Assembly: GCA_965140735.1 (NCBI GenBank) | Contig: OZ223306.1 | Span: forward strand, 4,526,001-4,590,000 | Source: Fusibacter_A sp965140735 | Lineage (GTDB): Bacteria > Bacillota > Clostridia > Peptostreptococcales > Acidaminobacteraceae | Length of the DNA: 64,000 nt | Reading direction: 5' to 3' | In this document: positions 51,259-59,509 of the stretch, one piece after another | How the letters are laid out: each line of letters begins with the position of its first letter | Numbering within the stretch: position 1 is the stretch's first letter | Program-made: the position numbers and the translations under genes | The notes under the pieces: generated by a model | Database searches by the model: none | Told to the model about the DNA's origin: nothing | What the model saw: only the letters and a program-made list of their open reading frames with translations

Positions 51259-52215
51259 GTGTTAGTTAAAGATTTAAAAATTGGTGAAGATGTCACAGCC
51301 TTTTATCTTATTAAGGCTAAAAATGTGAAAACTTCAAGTGCAAATAAACCATACATTGACTTTACCTTTCAAGACATCAGTGGTGAAGTTAATGCCAAAC
51401 TTTGGGATGCAAAAGGTGATATTGAAAATCTCTATAATCCTGGTGAAGTCGTTAAAGTACATGCAAGTGTAACTCAGTGGCAATCTTCAGTTCAACTCAA
51501 AGTGATTAAAATTAGAACCGTGCAAGATGATGATCAAGTAGATTATAGCCAATTTATTCCAGTGGCACCTATCGATCCAGAAGCTATGTACAATGAAATT
51601 TTATCTTTTGTCAATAAAATGAATTCGGCAGATATTAAGAAACTTGTACTTGCATTACTTGAGGATTATAAGCCTAAATTGATGTATTATCCAGCTGCTA
51701 AGTCTAATCATCATGCAATTAAATCAGGTCTTTTGTATCATGTTCTTAGAATGTTGCGTTCAGGTGATGTTTTGTGTGACATTTACAAGAATTTGAACAA
51801 GGATTTAGTCTTTGCTGGTGTCATTTTACATGATATTGAAAAGATAAATGAAATGTCAGCTAATGAAGTCGGCGTTGTGGGTGAATACACAATGGAAGGA
51901 CAACTCTTAGGTCATATTATCATGGGAATTAAAATAATAGATCAAAAAGCTGCTGAACTCAATGTGGATCACGAGATTTCACTGTTGATTCAACACATGA
52001 TTTTATCTCATCACTATGAAGCTGAATATGGAAGCCCTAAAAAACCTTTGATTCCAGAAGGTGAGTTACTTCATTATCTGGATATGATTGACGCTAGAAT
52101 GTATGATATGAATAAGGCTCTTAGAGATTTAGATGAAGGTCAGTTCACAGATCCAATCTATGTACTTGATAGAAGGCGTCTTTATAAGTCTTCATTAAGT
52201 CAATCTGATTTATAA
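51259..52215 (+). CDS. yhaM: 3'-5' exoribonuclease YhaM family protein
   Basis: YhaM-type enzymes trim RNA or DNA 3' ends. The 318-residue protein has an N-terminal OB fold (about 15-100; KPYIDFTFQDISGEVNAKLWD) and an HD phosphohydrolase domain (about 150-300; SNHHAIKSGLLYHVLRML, VILHDIEKI, LSHHYEAEYGSPKKP). The start is GTG at 51259, with AAAGGG upstream. The ATG two bases earlier is out of frame. It follows the parvulin gene and ends at a strong terminator. Confidence 0.92.
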   Translation: MLVKDLKIGEDVTAFYLIKAKNVKTSSANKPYIDFTFQDISGEVNAKLWDAKGDIENLYNPGEVVKVHASVTQWQSSVQLKVIKIRTVQDDDQVDYSQFIPVAPIDPEAMYNEILSFVNKMNSADIKKLVLALLEDYKPKLMYYPAAKSNHHAIKSGLLYHVLRMLRSGDVLCDIYKNLNKDLVFAGVILHDIEKINEMSANEVGVVGEYTMEGQLLGHIIMGIKIIDQKAAELNVDHEISLLIQHMILSHHYEAEYGSPKKPLIPEGELLHYLDMIDARMYDMNKALRDLDEGQFTDPIYVLDRRRLYKSSLSQSDL

Positions 52216-52231
52216 AGGCTATATTACAAAA

Positions 52232-52278
52232 AAATAGACTAAATGAATGCGATGCATTCATTTGGTCTTTTATTTTTT
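52232..52278 (+). terminator. Terminator after yhaM
   Basis: AGACTAAATGAATGC (52236-52250) pairs with its complement (52254-52268, one wobble) around loop GAT, followed by TTTTATTTTTTT. Confidence 0.92.
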
Positions 52279-52402
52279 TGAAGTTAATAACAGGGAAATA
52301 GGATCATAATTTGAAATATGTATTTTTTTAACTTTTAATTAACAACGAATTTTATTATAATAGATGAGTATGTACAGAAAAAATAATACACTTGGGGGTA
52401 AA

Positions 52403-54721
52403 ATGGTTTTAGAAATTACTTTAGTAATGATTACATTTTCAATGATCACTTATATTGCTATTGCTATCAAATATGCTTATACAGGAAAAAACCCGTTTAA
52501 CGACTTTTTTACTTTTGGATATTCATGGCAAATTATTGCAACAATTGTTTGTTATCTTATGTTCTATCCTAAAATTTCAGGATATATTGGACAGCCATGG
52601 TTGGTTTCTATTCTACTAAATGGAATCTTATTTGTTGCCATTTTCCCATATGTGAGATATGTTCGCCGAAGTAATCTTGAAAAAAAATACATAGCGACGG
52701 TGCTTTCAATCATTTTAATTTTAAATGCAGCTATGTTTATACCCGTTTCATTTAAGAAAATAAGTGTATCTCAGTTATTAGTATTAGGCAGTATTATATT
52801 TTTTATATTTTTTGGCGTGCTCTACTTTTTTAGAGACTATAGACAAAATAAATTGGCTTTTGTACAAATGATGGTAGGGTGTATTGTTTTTTTCTCGTCT
52901 GCCATTATGAGACAAAATAAAGTTGATTATTACTTGGTAGGTATTTCTAATGCTGCACTTTTTCTGATTCTTTTTGGTATTATCTTTTATTATATGGAAT
53001 ATGCTCATTTGAAGTTAAGTGATAGCAAATCAAAGTATAAAAATGAAAGTGAAAAATATAAAGCACTCAGTGAAAAGTACGATATTGCAATGAAAGCCGT
53101 ACAAGAAGGTGTCTGGGAATACGATTTCGAGAATGATATATTTTACATCACTGAAAGTATGGCAAAAGAATTGGGAATAGATCAAGGTGGCCTAAACAAT
53201 GCAATTGAGATCTTTAAGAGTATGATCTATAGAGAGGATTATGAAAAATGGAGCTATATATTAGAGCTTAAATTGGATGATATAAAGGCATTGATTAAGC
53301 GTAAAAGTTCATATAAAACTGAAAAAGAATTCAGAATTTTATTCCCAGATGGCGAATACAAATGGGTGAGACAAAAAATATCGATACAGAAAGATGACTC
53401 GAATAATCAACAGAAGGTTTTTGGTGTTCTCTCCATTGTTCAGGAAGTCAAAGAGGCACAGCATGAAATATATAAGCTTGCTTATACCGATAGTTTAACT
53501 GGTCTTAAAAATTTCACTTCATTGAGACTAGAGCTTGAAAAAATAGTTACAGAATCGCTTGAAGAAAAAGACTTTAAGATGAGATTGATTTTACTTGATA
53601 TCGATCGTTTTAAATACATTAATGATACGAGAGGTCATCAATTTGGAGATCTTGTTTTAGAAAAGGTAGCAAAAGAACTTCAAAAGGGAAAAGAACAGGT
53701 TTATCGTGTAAGTGGTACAGAGTTTTTAATTATACAGAAGATTGATTCTAAACTTTTAACAAATGAAATTATTTTTAAGTGTTTTGAAAAGCCCTTTGTT
53801 GTCCAAGATTCTGAAATTTATTTATCTGTATCCATAGGTATTTTAGAAGGGGCTGATTTGAATAAATGCAAGAATTCTGATATGGTGCTGATGAAATTAG
53901 ACCTAGCTAAAAATAAAGCTAAAGAATTAGGTGGCGGATGTTTTGTGACCTTCGATGATAAATTAGTTGAAAAGATCAATGAAAAGGTGAATATTAGTGA
54001 GGCACTAAGGAGTGCAATTTTAAAGGATGAGTTGATGATGCACTATCAACCACAACTTGATTTGATCTCTCAAGAAATTGTGGGCTATGAAGCCCTTTTA
54101 AGATGGACTTTAGATAATAAACCGATACCACCAAATATGGTCATTGAAATTGCAGAAGAAACGGGACAGATCTTGGCTTTAGGAGATCATATCATAGAGA
54201 TGGTTTTTAGGGATTTTAAAGCCTTAGGGCCTAATATGAAAGTGTCTATTAATCTTTCAGTTTTACAACTTGAAGATGTACATTTTTTATCGAAGATAGA
54301 AACCTTAAGGCAAAAGTATCAGATAGATCCTACACGTGTGTATTTTGAAATCACGGAGAATATTTGGATCAGATCACAACAGGAAAAAATATCGGTCTTA
54401 CAATTATTAAGAGATAGAGGTTATAAGATTTCACTGGATGATTTTGGAACGGGTTATTCTTCGTATACTTATATTGAATCACTGCCTTTAGATGAACTTA
54501 AACTGGATATGTCTTTCGCCGAAAAAATGATGATTTCTGAAAAGCACAAACAAATGACAATCAATATTATTCAGTTAGGTAAAATATTCGGTCTATCGGT
54601 TATTTGTGAAGGTATAGAAACAGAAGAGGCTCTAAATTTTTTAACGCTTAATGGGTGTGACGTTGGACAAGGATATGTGATTAGTAAGCCAAAGCCTCTA
54701 TCAGAACTTAGACAGCACTAA
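52403..54721 (+). CDS. Membrane c-di-GMP phosphodiesterase (PAS, degenerate GGDEF, intact EAL)
   Basis: This 772-residue membrane protein has about seven helices in residues 1-210, a PAS-like sensor (about 225-345), a GGDEF domain and an EAL domain. The cyclase motif is degenerate (RVSGTEFLIIQ in place of GGDEF), while the EAL domain keeps EALLRW, ITENIW, SLDDFGTGYSSYTYI, LKLDMSF, CEGIETEEAL and GQGYVISKP. The protein should therefore destroy rather than make cyclic di-GMP. TATAAT at 52356 implies transcription begins near 52368, past the ATG at 52364, so I place the start at 52403 with GGGGGT just upstream. Confidence 0.9.
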   Translation: MVLEITLVMITFSMITYIAIAIKYAYTGKNPFNDFFTFGYSWQIIATIVCYLMFYPKISGYIGQPWLVSILLNGILFVAIFPYVRYVRRSNLEKKYIATVLSIILILNAAMFIPVSFKKISVSQLLVLGSIIFFIFFGVLYFFRDYRQNKLAFVQMMVGCIVFFSSAIMRQNKVDYYLVGISNAALFLILFGIIFYYMEYAHLKLSDSKSKYKNESEKYKALSEKYDIAMKAVQEGVWEYDFENDIFYITESMAKELGIDQGGLNNAIEIFKSMIYREDYEKWSYILELKLDDIKALIKRKSSYKTEKEFRILFPDGEYKWVRQKISIQKDDSNNQQKVFGVLSIVQEVKEAQHEIYKLAYTDSLTGLKNFTSLRLELEKIVTESLEEKDFKMRLILLDIDRFKYINDTRGHQFGDLVLEKVAKELQKGKEQVYRVSGTEFLIIQKIDSKLLTNEIIFKCFEKPFVVQDSEIYLSVSIGILEGADLNKCKNSDMVLMKLDLAKNKAKELGGGCFVTFDDKLVEKINEKVNISEALRSAILKDELMMHYQPQLDLISQEIVGYEALLRWTLDNKPIPPNMVIEIAEETGQILALGDHIIEMVFRDFKALGPNMKVSINLSVLQLEDVHFLSKIETLRQKYQIDPTRVYFEITENIWIRSQQEKISVLQLLRDRGYKISLDDFGTGYSSYTYIESLPLDELKLDMSFAEKMMISEKHKQMTINIIQLGKIFGLSVICEGIETEEALNFLTLNGCDVGQGYVISKPKPLSELRQH

Positions 54722-54758
54722 AAAAATTGGGATACAAAAACGTATCCCAATTTTTTTG
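54721..54758 (+). terminator. Terminator after the GGDEF-EAL gene
   Basis: AAATTGGGATAC and GTATCCCAATTT form a perfect 12-bp stem with loop AAAAAC, followed by T residues. Confidence 0.92.
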
Positions 54759-54821
54759 GTTTTACAGAGTAAAGCGTCTTATTTTCCAAGAACTTTTTTA
54801 TCAAAAATCTAAATGATCAAC

Positions 54822-54881
54822 TTGACTGTAAAAATATTTTTGTGTACTATATATTTAGCAATGCTAGGTATATAGTACACA
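54822..54881 (+). promoter_or_regulatory. Promoter and 41-bp palindromic operator of the padR gene
   Basis: TTGACT (54822-54827) and TACTAT (54845-54850) are 17 bases apart. TGTGTACTATATA (54841-54853) and TATATAGTACACA (54869-54881) form a perfect 13-bp inverted repeat with an inner TAGC/GCTA pair. The palindrome covers the -10 box and start site, as expected for autorepression. Confidence 0.85.
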
Positions 54882-54895
54882 AAAGGAGGACGCTT

Positions 54896-55231
54896 TTGAA
54901 TATCATAAATCAGCAGCTCAAAAAAGGTGCTTTAGAAATTGTTGTTTTAAAGATTATTAGTGAAGAAGATGTCTATGGATATGAACTCATAAAAAAATTA
55001 GAGATGTATAGTGAACAGTATTTTTCTCTTAAAGAGGGTTCTTTGTATCCAATATTGTACAGATTAGAAGATAAAAAAATGCTTGAAAGCTATCAAAAAT
55101 CATTTGAAGGCGAAAGACGCATACCACGTAAATATTACCGCATAACACAGACTGGATTAGAATGGCTCGAAAAAGCAATGGATGAATGGTATTTTTTTCA
55201 GTCAAAAATGGATGTGATTTTAAAGCGATGA
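54896..55231 (+). CDS. PadR family transcriptional regulator
   Basis: This 111-residue winged-helix regulator shows INQQLKKGALEIVVLKII, EEDVYGYELIKKL, FSLKEGSLYPILYRLEDKKML and RKYYRITQTGLEWLE. AAAGGAGG six bases upstream points to TTG at 54896. An ATG at 54842 would lie inside the operator. It is the first gene of a pair with a 130-residue protein, an arrangement common for PadR and membrane-sensing partner proteins. Autorepression at the adjacent palindrome is inferred. Confidence 0.9.
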   Translation: MNIINQQLKKGALEIVVLKIISEEDVYGYELIKKLEMYSEQYFSLKEGSLYPILYRLEDKKMLESYQKSFEGERRIPRKYYRITQTGLEWLEKAMDEWYFFQSKMDVILKR

Positions 55232-55241
55232 GGAGGTCAAA

Positions 55242-55634
55242 ATGAAAATTAAAGCATTTGAACGCTATGTAAATCAAGTTATAATTCAAATTCCAACATC
55301 CTATAAGTTGAAAAGAAAGATCAAGCTGGATTTGTTGGAAACACTTTACGCTCAAGCTGAAGCAACTGACGTCAAAGATCCGATAGAAGTCATGGGACCC
55401 GCAGTAGCCAAAACATTGGCAATAGGCGGACTTGCAGTTTCAAAAGAAATTGCAATAGGGAGAGAGACTTCAGGTGTATTAATGGGTTACACAGAAACTT
55501 TTAAAGCACTCCAAGGAAAAGCGGTTTACGCTTTTCAATTACCTGCTCAAAGTGAAGGCTTCATACTTAAATTTAAAAGCTTATATCCTCATATGAATGC
55601 ATTTTCTAAGTGGCTCATACAACTTTTCCTATAG
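55242..55634 (+). CDS. Hypothetical protein encoded after PadR (HAAS-like N-terminus)
   Basis: The first 50 or so of 130 residues (FERYVNQVIIQIPTSYKLKRKIKLDLLETLYAQAE) resemble the HAAS/permease-prefix helical domain often found in proteins next to PadR regulators. The rest is not recognised and has no clear membrane helix. Such partners usually continue into a membrane region, so this could be a shortened form. GAGGAGG precedes the ATG, and the gap to padR is 10 bases. Confidence 0.65.
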   Translation: MKIKAFERYVNQVIIQIPTSYKLKRKIKLDLLETLYAQAEATDVKDPIEVMGPAVAKTLAIGGLAVSKEIAIGRETSGVLMGYTETFKALQGKAVYAFQLPAQSEGFILKFKSLYPHMNAFSKWLIQLFL

Positions 55635-55656
55635 GTATAAGTAAAATATAAGTAAA

Positions 55657-55699
55657 AAAAGCTTATCAACAGTGTATCATACACTTGTGATAAGCTTTT
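55657..55699. terminator. Bidirectional terminator between the padR unit and the SEC-C gene
   Basis: AAAAGCTTATCA and TGATAAGCTTTT pair, with an inner AGTGTA/TACACT stem, and serve the two convergent genes. Confidence 0.88.
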
Positions 55700-55713
55700 C
55701 TAAAATCAATAGA

Positions 55714-56217
55714 CTATTTGTTTAAGCAGCATTTTTTATATTTCTTACCGCTACCACATGGACAAGGATCATTACGTCCAATTTTTTCTTCGATGCGTAC
55801 AGTAACTGAATCGCCATACGCTCTTTTAATTTCTTTTTGTTTTTCTTTTGTTAAAATGTCATCCCATGCTGGAATCGTATAAAGCCATTCTGCTTTAGCT
55901 TTGTGCATATTGAAGTAGAGTTTTTCAAAATCAATTGAAAGTTCAAAAGAACTCTCTTCAGTGATTTTTTCAAGATCAAGTTCAGTTTCAAGGCTCGTGT
56001 TAATGCCATCTAAAAACCCTAAACATAAAACCGGCTCGAGGTTGTGTTCTTTACCAAAATCTGCAATTGTGCTGTTGATTTGAGTCGTTTTGTTTTCTAA
56101 AATTACCTCATAAATATCTTTCTCTTTTGAAAGATATTCGTTCCAAAATGCATCTGATTGTGCTTGATCTATCCCATTACCTTCGAGTATTTCATTCCAT
56201 GAATCATATAGTGTCAT
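55714..56217 (-). CDS. SEC-C motif protein
   Basis: The C-terminus of this 167-residue protein is a SEC-C zinc motif (GRNDPCPCGSGKKYKKCC), known from SecA and other proteins. The N-terminal 140 residues are acidic, mostly helical and not assigned to a family. GAAAGGAG precedes the ATG. It is a single-gene unit. The motif suggests binding to a protein partner or the ribosome/SecB, which is an inference from other SEC-C proteins. Confidence 0.82.
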   Translation of the reverse strand: MTLYDSWNEILEGNGIDQAQSDAFWNEYLSKEKDIYEVILENKTTQINSTIADFGKEHNLEPVLCLGFLDGINTSLETELDLEKITEESSFELSIDFEKLYFNMHKAKAEWLYTIPAWDDILTKEKQKEIKRAYGDSVTVRIEEKIGRNDPCPCGSGKKYKKCCLNK

Positions 56218-56365
56218 ATTGAATCTCCTTTCACTGAAATTCCAGAAATAAGTTTACCACAGAAATTAAATGGTTTCAACTTTTATATTTTTTGGTATAA
56301 TCGTATAGTATGATATATAATGATAATATACAAATATTGCGCATAATTGAAAGGAGTATATATAG

Positions 56366-57874
56366 ATGAATACGAATCATATTGATGAGGCATTACATAG
56401 ATTCAAAGAAACACAAGGTAAAATTAAAGCCTTGAATTATGCGACATCTATGTTATTTTGGGATGCATCAACCGGCGCTCCAAAAAGTGGTGCTGATGCA
56501 AGAAGTAAATCAATTGGAACGATGAGTGGTTTTTTATACGAATTAATTGTAAATGATCAAATAGATCAAGACTTGACACTATTGATGGCAAACCTTGAGT
56601 CACTTGATGAAATAGAACGTGTCTCAGTGGTTGAAGCTAAAAAAGAATATGATAAGCTCACCAAAATTCCAATGGTAGAATTTCAATCCTACAATGAGCT
56701 CACTTCTAAATCATCAATGGTTTGGGAAGAAGCTAAAGCAAAATCTGATTTCAAGATGTTTGAGCCTTATCTTGAGAAGGTCATCAACTATCTTTTGAAA
56801 TTTGCTGATTACCGTGGATTCGAAGGTCATCCTTATAACTTATATATTGATGATTTTGAACCGGGGATGTCAGTGGATCAATTAAATACTTTTTTTGATG
56901 AATTAAGAGCAAGAGTTGTGCCTCTACTCCAGAAAATCACGGATAAAAATTTAGAGCTCCAAACGGATTTCTTAAAGAAATCTTATCCAAAAGATTTACA
57001 AGATCAAGTTTCAAGGCAACTATTGGACCTTATGAAGTTTGATTTAGAAAGAGGATTGCTTAAAGAAAGTGTTCATCCTTTTACTATGAGCGTTGATATT
57101 GATGATGTGCGTTTAACAACGCATTATTATGAAAATGACTTGGCATCAGCCATGCTGAGTACAGCTCACGAAGGTGGACATGCGATTTACGAACAAAATA
57201 TTGATCGTAAGTTACAGCCGACATTACTTGCAACTGGAACATCAAATGGTATTCATGAATCTCAATCGAGGATCTATGAAAATAACTTTTGCAAAAGCCA
57301 TGCATTTGTTTCATATTTCTTACCGTATCTTAAGTCTGTTTTCCCTGAGCAATTGAAAGAAGTTGGCGTGGAAACCTTCTACAGAGGTCTCAACAAAGTT
57401 GAACCTTCATTTATCAGGATTGAAGCGGATGAATTAACTTACTCACTTCACATTATGATCAGATACGAGATCGAACTGGGATTAATTGAGGGCACCATTA
57501 AAGTTAGTGAGCTGCCAAGCGTATGGAACCAAAAAGTTAAAGACTACTTAGGCATTGAACCAAGTAATGATGCTGAGGGCGTCCTACAGGACGTACATTG
57601 GTCAGAGGGCTTATTTGGCTTCCCTACCTACGCGCTTGGAAGTGCTTATGCCGCTCAAATTGCACATTATATGGGCAAGGAGATCAACATTGAAGATTGT
57701 CTTTCAAAAGGTGATTTTGAACCGTTGACAAAGTGGTTAAACGATAAAGTTCATCAATATGGTGCTTTAAAAAAACCTAATGAGTTAATTGAGCTAATTA
57801 CAGGAGAGCGTTTAAATTCTAAGTATTACTGTGACTATTTAGAAGAAAAGTTTTCGAAGGTTTATGAGCTTTAA
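56366..57874 (+). CDS. M32 family metallocarboxypeptidase
   Basis: This 502-residue zinc carboxypeptidase removes C-terminal residues from peptides in the cytoplasm. The HEXXH motif is in STAHEGGHAIYEQ (about residue 270), with the third ligand expected in GIHESQSRIYEN. Other family motifs are the N-terminal ALNYATSMLFWDASTGAPKSG, and RIEADELTYSLHIMIRYEIE and DVHWSEGLFGFPTYALGSAYAAQ. AAAGGAG precedes the ATG. It lies 35 bases upstream of the phosphofructokinase gene and may share a transcript with it. Confidence 0.94.
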   Translation: MNTNHIDEALHRFKETQGKIKALNYATSMLFWDASTGAPKSGADARSKSIGTMSGFLYELIVNDQIDQDLTLLMANLESLDEIERVSVVEAKKEYDKLTKIPMVEFQSYNELTSKSSMVWEEAKAKSDFKMFEPYLEKVINYLLKFADYRGFEGHPYNLYIDDFEPGMSVDQLNTFFDELRARVVPLLQKITDKNLELQTDFLKKSYPKDLQDQVSRQLLDLMKFDLERGLLKESVHPFTMSVDIDDVRLTTHYYENDLASAMLSTAHEGGHAIYEQNIDRKLQPTLLATGTSNGIHESQSRIYENNFCKSHAFVSYFLPYLKSVFPEQLKEVGVETFYRGLNKVEPSFIRIEADELTYSLHIMIRYEIELGLIEGTIKVSELPSVWNQKVKDYLGIEPSNDAEGVLQDVHWSEGLFGFPTYALGSAYAAQIAHYMGKEINIEDCLSKGDFEPLTKWLNDKVHQYGALKKPNELIELITGERLNSKYYCDYLEEKFSKVYEL

Positions 57875-57909
57875 ACCTCGAACAAGAATTGTGATTAGGA
57901 GGAAATAAT

Positions 57910-59136
57910 ATGAGTCAACAAGTATTAAAAGGTAATTTGTTAGTCGCACAAGGTGGCGGACCAACAGCAGTAATTAATCAATCTATGGTAGGTGTTGTAC
58001 TTGAAGCTAGAAGATATGCTCAAGTAGAAAGAATTTATGGTGCGGTACATGGCGTTGAAGGTATTGTTAATGAAGAATTTATGGATTTAACAAGAGAAAC
58101 AGTTGCAAATCTTGAAGCAGTTGCAGCGACACCATCATCTGGATTACTATCAACACGTGTTAAGCCAACACCAGAATTTTGTAAAAAAATGTTTGAATCA
58201 ATGAAAGCACATAATATTAGATTTTTCTTCTATATCGGTGGGAATGATTCATCTGATACAGTAAGAATCGTCAACGAAGAAGCGAAAAGCCAAAATTACG
58301 AATTCAGAGCAGTTCATATTCCGAAAACAGTAGATAATGACCTTGTAATCAACGATCATACGCCTGGATTTGGTTCAGCTGCGAGATATGTTGCATCTGC
58401 CTTTGCAGGGATCAACTATGACAACAGAGCATTAGCGGGTGTATATATCGGCGTTATTATGGGTAGACATGCAGGCTTTTTAACAGGTGCTTCTGCACTT
58501 GGTAGAGTATTTGAAGATGATGGCCCACATCTAATTTACTTCCCAGAAAAACCTTTTATCATTGACAGTTTCCTTGCAGATGTAAAAAGTGTTTATGAGA
58601 AATATGGCAGATGCATCGTGGCAGTTTCAGAAGGTATCCAAGATGAAACTGGCGAAGCAATCGTGACAAAGCTTCAAGATAATGTCGAAAGAGATGCACA
58701 TGGTAATGTCCAATTATCAGGTACTGGTGCTCTTGGTGATTTATTAGTAGCAGAAGTTAAAGCGAAACTTGGTATTGGTAGAGTTAGAGCTGATACTTTA
58801 GGCTATATGCAAAGATCTTTCCTTGGCTGTGTATCTGATACAGATCAAAAAGAAGCAAGAGAAGTTGCTGAAAAAGCAGTTCAATTCGCTTTAATTGACA
58901 ACTTAGATGGTTCAGTAGTTATGGAGAGAACGGGTGATTATGCAGTAGGTTATAGACTTGTAGATCTTAAAGAAGTTGCTGCAAAAACGAAGCATATGCC
59001 AGAATCATTTATGAACGAAGAAGGCAATAATGTAACAGATGCGTTTATCAAATATGCAAAGCCACTAATCGGATCAGATTTCAACCCAGGCGCAAAATTA
59101 AGAGCCCCAATGGTTGAGAAAATATTAAATCGTTAG
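57910..59136 (+). CDS. pfp: Pyrophosphate-dependent (or PPi-type) 6-phosphofructokinase
   Basis: The enzyme phosphorylates fructose 6-phosphate in glycolysis. The 408-residue protein reads IGGNDSSDT near residue 110, where ATP enzymes have GGDGS. The Asp at the fourth place is typical of pyrophosphate users. The active site PKTVDNDL and the substrate loop MGRHAGFLTG are present. GGAGG precedes the ATG. The stop codon overlaps the start of the second hairpin repeat copy. Codon use is clean, as in highly expressed genes. The phosphoryl donor is inferred. Confidence 0.9.
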   Translation: MSQQVLKGNLLVAQGGGPTAVINQSMVGVVLEARRYAQVERIYGAVHGVEGIVNEEFMDLTRETVANLEAVAATPSSGLLSTRVKPTPEFCKKMFESMKAHNIRFFFYIGGNDSSDTVRIVNEEAKSQNYEFRAVHIPKTVDNDLVINDHTPGFGSAARYVASAFAGINYDNRALAGVYIGVIMGRHAGFLTGASALGRVFEDDGPHLIYFPEKPFIIDSFLADVKSVYEKYGRCIVAVSEGIQDETGEAIVTKLQDNVERDAHGNVQLSGTGALGDLLVAEVKAKLGIGRVRADTLGYMQRSFLGCVSDTDQKEAREVAEKAVQFALIDNLDGSVVMERTGDYAVGYRLVDLKEVAAKTKHMPESFMNEEGNNVTDAFIKYAKPLIGSDFNPGAKLRAPMVEKILNR

Positions 59137-59203
59137 TTTTCGTCCAGACTAGAGCAGGGATGTTCAACCTGCTCTAATCGGTTAGACGAGAACGGGTCCG
59201 ACA
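59133..59203 (+). repeat. Dispersed hairpin repeat, copy 2
   Basis: This 71-base element matches the one at 10397. The outer arms GTTTTCGTC (59136-59144) and GACGAGAAC (59185-59193) pair, the inner arms AGAGCAGG (59151-59158) and CCTGCTCT (59168-59175) pair perfectly, and the loop is GATGTTCAA. The 3' flank GACGAGAACGGGTCCGACA is identical in both copies. The element starts within the stop codon of the phosphofructokinase gene. Confidence 0.75.
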
Positions 59204-59218
59204 GAACAAAGTTTTGGC

Positions 59219-59365
59219 GGACAACGATCCATACAAATAGACTTGAGCCGAAAGGCTTATGAGGGGTGTTCAACCTCATAAGATGTCAGCGAAAGTCGTT
59301 CCAGCCTCACTCAGAGGCAGAATTTGTCGATAATCGTTAGTTTTCGTGGACAACAATTCATACAA
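59219..59365 (+). other. Structured noncoding region with a related hairpin and imperfect direct repeats
   Basis: The 59137-59509 gap has no gene. Beyond repeat copy 2 it holds a 9-bp perfect hairpin CTTATGAGG/CCTCATAAG (59256-59282) with loop GGTGTTCAA, nearly the loop of the repeats. It also holds a GAAA-capped hairpin GCC/GGC (59247-59256), a hairpin GCCTC/GAGGC (59304-59318), and the direct repeat GGACAACgATcCATACAAA at 59219 and 59348. AATCGTTAGTTTTCGT at 59333 repeats the start of copy 2. The region may be one structured RNA ending at the following terminator. Confidence 0.6.
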
Positions 59366-59398
59366 AAAAATTTGAAATGAAAAAGTAGAACCTATAAT

Positions 59399-59442
59399 AA
59401 AACTGCTATTTACTGCGAGTCATGTATATAGCGGTTTTTTTT
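59399..59442 (+). terminator. Terminator at the end of the hairpin-rich region
   Basis: AAAACTGCTAT and ATAGCGGTTTT pair with one G-T wobble, followed by eight T in total. Confidence 0.85.
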
Positions 59443-59509
59443 GTTTGTAGCACTACAATTTGGGGCATATACATAGTAGCTAAATACAGCTTTGAAGGTG
59501 AGGTGGTTT

